From Candidatus Woesearchaeota archaeon (GTDB lineage Archaea > Nanobdellota > Nanobdellia > Woesearchaeales > UBA525), in the NCBI GenBank assembly GCA_023252315.1, contig JAJPEB010000084.1:1-5973 (forward strand): a stretch of 5,973 bases of DNA, given 5' to 3'. Below are positions 1 to 5,966 of the stretch, piece after piece. The number at the start of each line of letters is the position of its first letter. Within the stretch, counting starts at the first letter, position 1. Made by a program: the position numbers and the translations under genes. A model generated the notes under the pieces. It saw nothing but the letters and a program-made list of their open reading frames with translations, made no database searches and was not told where the DNA came from.

Positions 1-8
1 TCCTCGTC

Positions 9-1292
9 ATGCTCGCGACAGCGGTCGCGGCCGCGCTCGCGGCAGGCGTGTTCGAGACGCTCGAGGGATCGTCGGGAATCGCTCCCTTCGCGCTCCCATT
101 CTTGCGCGCGGTCTTCTTTGTCACAGTGCTCCTGCTGGGAGTGAGGATCTGGCAGTCGTTCGCGCATGGCGAGGGGAGCGAGGGCGGGGATGACCACGGG
201 CACGGCGCACATGCGGAGCAGCACCATGAGGGGGGAGAGGGTGAGGGGGATGAAGGCGGCGACGCGGACGCGGCTGCGCTCGCAGCTGCGCTCGCGGCCG
301 CTGCGCAGGCGCGAGGTCATGAGCATCACGATGCCCCTGCGCCTCGCGGAGGCGATCAGGGGCACGCTCCCGGAGCAGGCCACGACGAACCGCACGGAGG
401 GCCGCACCACGATCCCGAGGATGGAGGGCATGGCCCTCAGCGAGGAGACGGCGAGGGGCAAGGGCACCCGCCTGCTCATCACGAGCACGAGGATCCCGCG
501 CATCACGAGGATCCCGCGCATCACGAGGAGGATCGCCACCACGGACCGGGCGATGACAGCCAGGAGGACGAGCGCGAGCGAGGACATACGCACGAGGAGG
601 GAGGCGATGAGCGCCACGGGTCTGAGCATCTGCCCGGGGAAGAGGAAGGAGATCCGCAGGCGGCGATCGCGGGAGCGGAGACGGAATTCGTCCGCGAGTT
701 CGACGATACGATCGCGCAGCAGCGCGAGGGGCTCGAGCAGCATCTCGGGGGGCTCGACGAGAGGCATGCGTCGGATGGCGAGGCGTACCAGGAGGCGATC
801 ACGCGCGCGCACGAGCAGCACAGCAGAGGGCTCGACCGCTATTATGCCGAGACCGATGCGGAGCTGCAGCAAGTGGACGCAGAGGCGTCAGCGCACCTCT
901 CGCATCTGGTCGAGAACGAAGAGCGCGATATCGCACGTGCCGAGGCAGCCGAGCTCGCAGGCATGTCCGCCTCGCAGGTGCGCGCGCATTACGCACAGGA
1001 GCGCGCGGCGACACATCTGTTGCAAGACGAGGTCGCCGAGTCCCGTACGCACCTGCGCGAGTCGGTCGAGGCGGAGCACAGGCACGTCGAGAGGCTCGTC
1101 GCGCGCTACAGGGACATCCCCCGCACGCCGCCCGATCCCGAGCAGGATCTCGGGAATCCCGATGTGGAAGGGGGCGACGGCGAGCACGACGGGGAGCGCG
1201 CATCATCCGTCGACACAGGGCCTTTGGGAGAGGGATTCGAGACCGAAGGGGGCGATGAGGAAGACGGTAAATTACTGCGCTTCAGGGAATAG
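9..1292 (+). CDS. Membrane-anchored His-rich, coiled-coil protein (probably 5'-incomplete)
   Basis: Family not recognised. The first ATG in frame gives 427 residues, but the frame stays open to the left edge (Leu and Val codons precede the ATG), so the true start may lie upstream; no promoter can be seen. Residues 1-15 and about 26-50 are hydrophobic and read as membrane helices. Residues 53-207 are low-complexity and rich in His, Asp, Glu and Gly, with 29 histidines, many as HH or HGH pairs, interrupted by an Ala-rich patch near 86-101. Residues about 217-371 are charged and predicted helical, probably coiled coil. The last 56 residues are acidic and disordered-looking. The two hydrophobic segments followed by a Gly/His/Asp stretch resemble the end of the 3646-4341 protein, suggesting a paralogue with a large C-terminal extension. 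The His-rich part could bind metal ions, but that is a guess from composition. The gene is convergent with the next one, 21 bases apart. The overlapping frames are Arg-rich shadows. Confidence 0.8.
   Translation: MLATAVAAALAAGVFETLEGSSGIAPFALPFLRAVFFVTVLLLGVRIWQSFAHGEGSEGGDDHGHGAHAEQHHEGGEGEGDEGGDADAAALAAALAAAAQARGHEHHDAPAPRGGDQGHAPGAGHDEPHGGPHHDPEDGGHGPQRGDGEGQGHPPAHHEHEDPAHHEDPAHHEEDRHHGPGDDSQEDERERGHTHEEGGDERHGSEHLPGEEEGDPQAAIAGAETEFVREFDDTIAQQREGLEQHLGGLDERHASDGEAYQEAITRAHEQHSRGLDRYYAETDAELQQVDAEASAHLSHLVENEERDIARAEAAELAGMSASQVRAHYAQERAATHLLQDEVAESRTHLRESVEAEHRHVERLVARYRDIPRTPPDPEQDLGNPDVEGGDGEHDGERASSVDTGPLGEGFETEGGDEEDGKLLRFRE
486..529 (+). repeat. 18-bp in-frame tandem repeat, about 2.5 copies
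   Basis: The 18-base unit CACGAGGATCCCGCGCAT occurs at 486-503 and again, identically, at 504-521. The first eight bases of a third copy follow at 522-529. It encodes the six-residue unit HEDPAH inside the His-rich tail of the surrounding gene, at residues about 160-171. This points to local tandem duplication as one way the tail has grown. Confidence 0.85.
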
Positions 1293-1313
1293 CGCGCATG
1301 CTCCGCGAGCGCC

Positions 1314-2279
1314 TCACTTCCTCGTCTTGTAGCCGTTGACGCCTGCGCTGACGAGCGGCACCGCGAGCGCGGTGTCGAGCGCGAGCGCAGCGCCGTACCG
1401 CAGCGCCTCGACGGCATGCCCTGTCGCGCCCACGATGTTCGTGTAGCACGACATCCCCTCCTGCGCCATGTCCCACCCCAGGAACGCGAACAGCCCTGCT
1501 GCGGCGCCGACGCCTACCCATCCCTTGGGCTTGAACTTGTGGAGCGCCCACGTGCCTGCGGCGATGAGGGGGTTGACGGCGAGCTGCTGGCCGACGTACC
1601 CGAGGTCGTGGAAGAGCTGGACCGTCGTCGCGTAGGCGTCGTGCAGGTACGAGCCCGTGCCTGTGGGCGTCGAGCCGTGGGGGGCGAGCCATGCGCTTGC
1701 CCCTGCCACGATATGCGCGAGGTATGCGACGGGCTTCTTCCATATGTCCGAGATGTGCGGATGATTGCGCTCCCGGAACGAGTGCCACGCGAGATACGCA
1801 GGGGCGAGATCCACCGCAGCGCGCGCGACGTGCTGCATGACGTCCATCGCGGCGCCTCCCGAAGTCGCGGCCTGGTACGCGTCGACGCCGTGGCGCACGA
1901 CGAGGTATGACATGACTCCCGCGAGCGTCGAGCGGATCGCGTAGGACGCCTTGCCGTGCCGCTCGCTCATGTGCATGATGCCGACGCTCGCCACCGCGGC
2001 CGGTGCGAGATCGAGATAGGTGACCGCATGCTCGAGCCCCGAGCCCGCGCTCCCCGCCCAGGGATGCGCGCCCGCAGAGTTGAGCGCAGAGAGCCCTGCT
2101 GCGGCAATCGGGGTCCCGATATGGAGGAGCTGCGTGCCGTGATGGCGCAGCCAGTGATAGACGCCGCTATCGTGCAAGGCCTTGTGGCGGGTATGCGTCT
2201 GATGGACCACGCTCTCCAGTGTCTTCTTCTTGCCTCCCGCGGGCGGCGGGGATGGAGGATGCGGCGGATGCGCTGACAT
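1314..2279 (-). CDS. Multi-pass membrane protein with about four internal two-helix repeats
   Basis: Family not recognised; 321 residues. The N-terminus (1-50) is Pro/His-rich and basic, with no cleavable signal peptide. The rest alternates hydrophobic, Ala/Gly-rich segments with short polar turns. I read roughly four related units, at residues about 51-107, 112-173, 182-249 and 250-318. Each is a small-residue helix, a Gly/aromatic turn, a short amphipathic stretch, and a second helix. The clearest match is LDLAPAAVASV (90-100) with VDLAPAYLAWH (156-166), each followed by a Ser/Arg/Glu/His patch. Units 2 and 3 both begin after a Lys-Pro. The ATG is supported by a TATA box 26-27 bases upstream. 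The protein ends in a basic YKTRK. It is divergent from the hydrolase gene and shares its promoter region; the hydrolase N-terminus appears to carry one or two of the same units. It may scaffold or anchor that enzyme (inference). Confidence 0.85.
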   Translation of the reverse strand: MSAHPPHPPSPPPAGGKKKTLESVVHQTHTRHKALHDSGVYHWLRHHGTQLLHIGTPIAAAGLSALNSAGAHPWAGSAGSGLEHAVTYLDLAPAAVASVGIMHMSERHGKASYAIRSTLAGVMSYLVVRHGVDAYQAATSGGAAMDVMQHVARAAVDLAPAYLAWHSFRERNHPHISDIWKKPVAYLAHIVAGASAWLAPHGSTPTGTGSYLHDAYATTVQLFHDLGYVGQQLAVNPLIAAGTWALHKFKPKGWVGVGAAAGLFAFLGWDMAQEGMSCYTNIVGATGHAVEALRYGAALALDTALAVPLVSAGVNGYKTRK

Positions 2280-2300
2280 GCAGCTCGCTCCGGCTACGCT

Positions 2301-2320
2301 TATTTATATATTTTCTTATT
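2301..2320 (-). promoter_or_regulatory. Archaeal TATA box and BRE for the 2279 start
   Basis: Read on the minus strand, TATATAAATA (2310-2301) is centred 26-27 bases upstream of the ATG at 2279-2277, and AATAAGAAA (2320-2312) lies just before it in the BRE position. The spacing fits transcription starting at or next to the A of the ATG, so the mRNA would be leaderless. The region between box and start is GC-rich and has no good Shine-Dalgarno. Confidence 0.8.
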
Positions 2321-2325
2321 TTTGC

Positions 2326-2337
2326 TACTTTAAAGTA
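2326..2337. promoter_or_regulatory. 12-bp perfect palindrome, candidate operator
   Basis: TACTTTAAAGTA is a perfect inverted repeat with no spacer. Its centre (2331.5) lies almost exactly midway between the minus-strand TATA box (centre about 2305) and the plus-strand one (centre about 2357), just upstream of both BRE positions. A dimeric regulator bound here could affect both divergent genes. A 12-bp A/T-rich palindrome in an A/T-rich patch could also arise by chance, so the regulatory role is a hypothesis. Confidence 0.4.
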
Positions 2338-2346
2338 CTAACTAAT

Positions 2347-2361
2347 AGGAAGGTTTAAGTA
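2347..2361 (+). promoter_or_regulatory. Archaeal TATA-like box and BRE for the 2384 start
   Basis: TTTAAGTA (2354-2361) is centred about 27 bases upstream of the ATG at 2384 and is preceded by the purine-rich AGGAAGG in the BRE position. No Shine-Dalgarno lies between the box and the ATG, so translation is probably leaderless. This supports the chosen start. Confidence 0.75.
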
Positions 2362-2383
2362 TCCCGCGACGGAACGCTCCTGC

Positions 2384-3580
2384 ATGTCCCAGCGCCTCAT
2401 CGACCGTGCGGCATTCGTGGTCGGAAGCCATTGCACCCTCGCGACGGGGCTCTACTACGCAGGAAGGGGCGCGCACGCGGCGCTGAGCGCGATCCCGGGC
2501 ATCTCGAGCGCGCTCGGCTGGACCGAGGACCATCTCAGCGATCCGGTGAAGCTCGGGGCGACGCTCGCCGTGGGCGTCGCGACACAGGTCTACGCGGGAC
2601 GCAAGCTCATCTGGCCGTACGCGCGGCGCATCGCGGACAAGCCGTTCAGCTGGGGCAAGACGGTCGCCTACGCGTCGCTCGCGGGGCTGCTCGGGTGGCA
2701 CGCAGGCTGCGGAAGCGATGTCAGGCGCATCTCGGGGAGCCTGCGCGACGGGCTGCAGCGCGAGGACTTGCTCAACGTCCCCAACGCTCGCATGGTCGCA
2801 GGGTGGGCGGCGGGCATGCGCGAGGCGCGCTCCCTCAACGCGCTCTCGAGGAAGCTCACCGGCAGGAGCTTCGACCGCCACATCGATGGCGGGCTCGACG
2901 CGATCCTGAGCGCGATCGACGATTTCGCGACCAGGACGAACAGGAGCCTCGCAGAGCAGGTGCGCGTGGAGAGCGATATCGACCGGGCGACGCATGCGAG
3001 GAATCCTGCCTTCCCGTACAGCGACGACCTCTCGCGCGTCGCGCAGAAGTACGTCGGGAAGGGCTACTTCAGGAACGCCGAGGAATTCGTCTACGTCGCA
3101 CGCGTGCTGGATCGCGAGGCAGGAGGCGAGGGTCTGGAGGGGATGCGGGCGGTCGCATGGGTGATGAAGGACCGCGTCGACTCTGGCATCGACTACTTCT
3201 CCCGCGGCAGGCAGGGGAATTACTTCGACGTCGCGTTCAAGAGCGGCATGAACAGCAGGGGCGCGCGCGTCTACCAGTTCTCGTGCGTCGCGCAGCAGGG
3301 CTGGGAGCGGTACTGGAGGGACAACGAGGGCGAGGGGAAGTGGGACATGTACCGCGACGGCGCGCTCCATGTCGACGTGGGGAAGATCAGCCGTGCGCGC
3401 GCGGGCCTCGCGGTGCAGGCGCTCACGGACGTGCTCGACAACCGCGTCCCTGACCCGACCGGCAAGGCGCTCTTCTACCAGAACCGGCGCGCAGCGGACA
3501 GGTTCAACCAGGACTGGGACAGGAAGTATCGGCACACGGTGGATATCGGGCACCACAGCTTCTTCAGGCTCCGGGGCTAG
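2384..3580 (+). CDS. Membrane-anchored SleB/CwlJ-type (Hydrolase_2) peptidoglycan hydrolase
   Basis: This 398-residue protein has a C-terminal domain (about 233-398) that I recognise as the SleB/CwlJ family of peptidoglycan hydrolases, known from spore-cortex germination enzymes and from phage and proteobacterial wall hydrolases. Landmarks in order are ARVLDREAGGEGLEGMRAVA (239-258), matching the ExxGE...G..AV core with E245 as likely catalytic Glu; KDRV (262-265), where the family usually has NRV; YQFSC (297-301); GKALFYQN (360-367); and the terminal IGHHSFFR (388-395). Residues 1-110 hold about three moderately hydrophobic segments (10-37, 57-80, 91-110) with basic residues between them, and no cleavable signal. 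Residues 111-232 are a polar, helical linker. The N-terminal part resembles the repeat units of the divergent membrane protein. The expected substrate is bacterial peptidoglycan, which archaea lack, so the target may be another cell, or the enzyme may be repurposed. The long antisense frame is a GC-driven shadow. Confidence 0.88.
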   Translation: MSQRLIDRAAFVVGSHCTLATGLYYAGRGAHAALSAIPGISSALGWTEDHLSDPVKLGATLAVGVATQVYAGRKLIWPYARRIADKPFSWGKTVAYASLAGLLGWHAGCGSDVRRISGSLRDGLQREDLLNVPNARMVAGWAAGMREARSLNALSRKLTGRSFDRHIDGGLDAILSAIDDFATRTNRSLAEQVRVESDIDRATHARNPAFPYSDDLSRVAQKYVGKGYFRNAEEFVYVARVLDREAGGEGLEGMRAVAWVMKDRVDSGIDYFSRGRQGNYFDVAFKSGMNSRGARVYQFSCVAQQGWERYWRDNEGEGKWDMYRDGALHVDVGKISRARAGLAVQALTDVLDNRVPDPTGKALFYQNRRAADRFNQDWDRKYRHTVDIGHHSFFRLRG

Positions 3581-3607
3581 CGGTCCCGTCCTGCCCTCGC
3601 TCGCGAG

Positions 3608-3624
3608 GAGAAACGTTTATAACC
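3608..3624 (+). promoter_or_regulatory. Archaeal TATA box and BRE for the 3646 start
   Basis: GTTTATAACC (3615-3624) is centred about 27 bases upstream of the ATG at 3646 and directly follows the purine-rich GAGAAAC. It sits in the 65-base gap after the hydrolase gene, so this gene can be transcribed on its own rather than only by read-through. The GGGGG at 3636-3640 is a poor Shine-Dalgarno match. Confidence 0.8.
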
Positions 3625-3645
3625 CGCTCTCCATCGGGGGCGCGC

Positions 3646-4341
3646 ATGGGCAGCGCCACGACGCCGAAGAGGTTCCTCCTCGCGGCGCTCGTCCTTGCGG
3701 GGCTCGTCGCGCTGCCGCAGGCGCATGCAGGCCCATTCGACAACCTCGACTCCTCCTCGTTCGGCGACGCGATCGCGCGCCTCATCGTGGGGTTCGGCCA
3801 GCTCGTCTACAACATCACGTCGATCGACGATCCCGCCGTGAACGTGGGCATCATGCGCGGCCTGCTCTTCGTCGTGCTCTTCGGGTTCCTCTACGGCGTC
3901 ATCCACTGGGTACTCACGCAGCGCCAGTTCCGCAACGCGAACCAGATCTCGATCGTGGCGGCGTTCTGCATCTCGCTCATCTCGCTCGCGATGCCCAACA
4001 CCATCATCCTCTCCTCGATCGTGGCGCTCCTCGTGCCCGTGGGCGCGGTATCGGTGCTCACGTACTTCGGCATGATCGTGCTCCGCGGCGACAGGCTCAT
4101 GCATCTCCTCGGCGCCGCCGTCATGTACCTCGCGTTCGTGATCGCCACGTACTCTGCCGACAAGTTCGCCGACTTCAGCGGCGCGGACGTGTTCTTCTCC
4201 GTCGATTTCATGACGAAGATCCTCTCCGACGTCGCGATCATCATGTTCGTGATCTTCATCATCAAGCTCTTCTTCCTCCTCTTCAACCAGGGGCACGACC
4301 ACGGCGCCGCCGCGGGGGCGCCCGCCGCCCCCCACCATTAG
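3646..4341 (+). CDS. Signal-peptide, five-helix integral membrane protein with His-containing C-terminus
   Basis: Family not recognised; 231 residues. Residues 1-28 form a classic signal peptide: a basic start, a Leu/Ala-rich core, and AHA before Gly29 as a likely signal-peptidase site. A 35-residue polar/amphipathic stretch follows (FDNLDSSSFGDAIARL...). Five strongly hydrophobic segments come next, at about 67-90, 99-116, 118-146, 152-170 and 191-213. If the signal is cleaved and the mature N-terminus is outside, five crossings put the C-terminus, which contains NQGHDHG and ends in PHH, in the cytoplasm. The last two helices plus this tail resemble the visible N-terminal part of the protein at 9-1292. 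A signal peptide plus several membrane helices recalls small channel or secretion-system membrane subunits, but no specific family motif is visible. The start is supported by a TATA box 27 bases upstream. Confidence 0.88.
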   Translation: MGSATTPKRFLLAALVLAGLVALPQAHAGPFDNLDSSSFGDAIARLIVGFGQLVYNITSIDDPAVNVGIMRGLLFVVLFGFLYGVIHWVLTQRQFRNANQISIVAAFCISLISLAMPNTIILSSIVALLVPVGAVSVLTYFGMIVLRGDRLMHLLGAAVMYLAFVIATYSADKFADFSGADVFFSVDFMTKILSDVAIIMFVIFIIKLFFLLFNQGHDHGAAAGAPAAPHH

Positions 4342-4358
4342 GGGCACGTTCTTAAACC
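4341..4358 (+). promoter_or_regulatory. TATA-like box for the 4383 start
   Basis: TTCTTAAACC (4349-4358) is centred about 29 bases upstream of the ATG at 4383, in the 41-base gap after the preceding stop codon. It is weaker than the other three boxes, and the sequence before it (GGGGCACG) is a poor BRE. Position and the absence of a Shine-Dalgarno still fit a leaderless transcript. Confidence 0.6.
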
Positions 4359-4382
4359 GCTGCCGCCGTATCCTCGTCGCGC

Positions 4383-5177
4383 ATGACCACATGGAACCGC
4401 TTCGCCGTCGAGGTAGGCCCGCTCTTCGCGCGCACGCGGGACGCCGCGGGATGGGTCGTCGTGCGCGCTGCGGCGTACGCCGCGGACCGTCGCACGGCGA
4501 TGCCGCAGGGGTACGTCCTCGCGCTCAAGGACACGCCGTTCTTCGCGAGGGTGCGCGAGCTCCCCGCTGACCGTGCGCCGTTCCGATCGCTCGCGCCCTG
4601 GGGGAGCGCGTACGCGGTCCGTCTCGCGCTGCGCAAGCGCTCCACGCTCGTGTTCGAGCTGCGCGTCCCTGAGGGCGCGCCGGAGGCGACGGTATGGGCG
4701 CGCTTCCTGCTCTGCTCCGCGCGCGCGTCAGGCGAGAAGCTCGTCGTCGCGCGTCGCGGGCTCGAGCTGTGGCGCAGCACAACGGCGCATGCGTCGGCGG
4801 GAGCGCTCTCCGAGGAGAAGGCGATCGGCGACGTCGAGAGCTGGGTCGCGAGAGAGCTCAAGCGCGTCGGGGCGCAAGAGACGCTCAACTGGCACAACGG
4901 GGAGGATCTCGCGCAGTTCAAGGCGCTCGTCGACGAATTCTCCGTGAGCGCGGACGCGCTGCGCTCCGAGATGTCGCGCGACCTCGCGCTCCATGCGCGC
5001 TACGACGAGATCAGGCGCATCCTGCATGCGTGCACGGCCGCGTACGAGGGGAAAGCGGGGGACGCGGTGGCCATCGACCGCGCGCTGCGCAGCATCACGA
5101 AGCGCTCGCTCCTCGAGAAGATGCTCGCGCTCGAGAAGGAGGCGGAGCGGGTGCGAGCGCTGGCGAAGGCGGCATGA
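4383..5177 (+). CDS. Uncharacterised soluble two-part protein
   Basis: Not recognised; 264 residues, no signal peptide or membrane segment. Residues 1-133 alternate short hydrophobic strands with basic and aromatic stretches (GWVVVRAAAYAA at 23-34, GYVLALKDTPFF at 43-54, TLVFELRVPEG at 88-98, EKLVVARRGLELW at 118-130), suggesting a mixed alpha/beta domain. Residues about 142-264 are highly charged and look wholly helical, ending in a Lys/Glu/Arg/Ala-rich helix that could be coiled coil. There are no obvious nucleotide-binding, nuclease or zinc-finger motifs. It is probably cytoplasmic. The gene follows the five-helix membrane protein closely on the same strand but has its own TATA-like element, so it may be co-expressed rather than strictly operonic. 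GC at third codon positions is very high, supporting this frame over the Arg-rich shadows. A cytoplasmic partner of the membrane proteins is possible but unproven. Confidence 0.82.
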   Translation: MTTWNRFAVEVGPLFARTRDAAGWVVVRAAAYAADRRTAMPQGYVLALKDTPFFARVRELPADRAPFRSLAPWGSAYAVRLALRKRSTLVFELRVPEGAPEATVWARFLLCSARASGEKLVVARRGLELWRSTTAHASAGALSEEKAIGDVESWVARELKRVGAQETLNWHNGEDLAQFKALVDEFSVSADALRSEMSRDLALHARYDEIRRILHACTAAYEGKAGDAVAIDRALRSITKRSLLEKMLALEKEAERVRALAKAA

Positions 5178-5201
5178 CCCTCGCGCCCGCGGCGGGTTCC
5201 G

Positions 5202-5966
5202 CTAGGAGAAATCCCTCATCGCCATGACGCTCTCGATCACGACCTCTCCCAAGCGCTCTGCGTCCTGCTCCATGCGCGCGAGATCGAGCGTCCCCGAATA
5301 TGCTCCCTCGATCTGCGCGGGAAGCTGCGCACGTATCTCCTCGCGCCTCTGGCCGATGAGTCTCGCTGCAGCGACGTGCGCCAGCCCGTCTTGCGGAGAG
5401 AGGGAGTGGGCGATCTGCGAATCGTCGTCCTGCCCCAGGAAATCCCGCACCCTCACGAAGAGCGATGCTTGCGTCTCGATGCTTCCTTTCAGCATCTCCT
5501 TGAACTGCTCTGCCCATACCGGAGGAATGTAGCTGCCGTTCGCGATGCGCTCGGCTCTCCCGAGCAGCAGGACGTAGAGCGTCTTCATGATGCGCGCCTC
5601 CTCCGCGATCGCCGCGTCCACGCCATACACGTCCCTCACCAGTCTCATCGATGCCCTCAGCTCCCTCGCCGCGTGCTCTTCGATCTCGACTGCCTGGGGG
5701 ATGCGGTCTTGCGGCAGCGCGATGCACGTGACGATCAGGCTCTTCGCAAGGGCGACCATCCATGCGTTCGAGGCGCCTCTGCTCGCGGATTCCGCCTTCG
5801 CGAAGCCGGATTCGAGTGCCATCGCTAGCCGCCCCAGGTACGTGAGCACGATCCTGTTGTGCTCGGCCGATGATCGCTGCCTCTCCGTCGCCACCTCGCC
5901 CCTGGAGCGCTTCTCGCGGCCCGGCACGGAGTCGAGCGCCTCGGCGTAGATGCCGCCGAGCCTCAT
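5202..5966 (-). CDS. Uncharacterised helical protein (start uncertain)
   Basis: Not recognised; 254 residues from the ATG at 5966-5964. The frame is still open at the right edge, only seven bases upstream, so the true start and promoter may lie outside the window. The protein is almost entirely predicted helix, with balanced acidic and basic residues: helices about 33-62 and 66-83, then 91-140, a Pro-containing turn at NGSYIPPVW (143-151), and further helices 152-176, 190-220 and 226-250. The segment KSLIVTCIAL (75-84) is hydrophobic but short and probably a buried helix rather than a membrane anchor. There are no catalytic motifs I can name. It is convergent with the preceding gene, with a 24-base gap. 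Its codons include visibly more A-ending ones (GCA, GTA, CAA, AAA, GGA around 5465-5520) than its neighbour, which may mean a different history. The plus-strand frames opposite it are Ser/Arg/Cys-rich shadows. Confidence 0.78.
   Translation of the reverse strand: MRLGGIYAEALDSVPGREKRSRGEVATERQRSSAEHNRIVLTYLGRLAMALESGFAKAESASRGASNAWMVALAKSLIVTCIALPQDRIPQAVEIEEHAARELRASMRLVRDVYGVDAAIAEEARIMKTLYVLLLGRAERIANGSYIPPVWAEQFKEMLKGSIETQASLFVRVRDFLGQDDDSQIAHSLSPQDGLAHVAAARLIGQRREEIRAQLPAQIEGAYSGTLDLARMEQDAERLGEVVIESVMAMRDFS

Noticed and set aside
1293..1313. Possible terminator in the convergent gap
   Set aside because: Only short GC-rich self-complementary pieces (GCATGC); no T-tract or substantial stem.
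166..1332. 388-aa plus-strand frame overlapping the first gene
   Set aside because: Composition is overwhelmingly Arg/Thr/Ser, an out-of-frame reading of GC-rich codons. The 9-1292 frame has sensible helical sequence and codon use.
2342..3556. 404-aa open frame antisense to the hydrolase gene
   Set aside because: Val/Arg/Ala/His-rich composition typical of the complement of a GC-rich gene; the opposite strand carries a complete recognised domain and a promoter.
3636..3640. GGGGG as a Shine-Dalgarno for the 3646 start
   Set aside because: Poor match to anti-SD, and the TATA box 27 bases upstream of the ATG leaves almost no leader in which an RBS could be transcribed.
3369..4355. 328-aa plus-strand frame spanning the hydrolase end and the membrane protein gene
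   Set aside because: Arg-rich low-complexity product running through a promoter and two better-supported genes in other frames.
3577..4392. 271-aa minus-strand frame rich in Glu, Asp, His and Arg
   Set aside because: Tempting because of its His content, but it is the exact antisense of a clear signal-peptide/five-helix membrane protein with its own TATA box.
5178..5201. Possible terminator hairpin CCCG-CGG-CGGG in the second convergent gap
   Set aside because: A four-base stem with no T-run; expected by chance in such GC-rich sequence.
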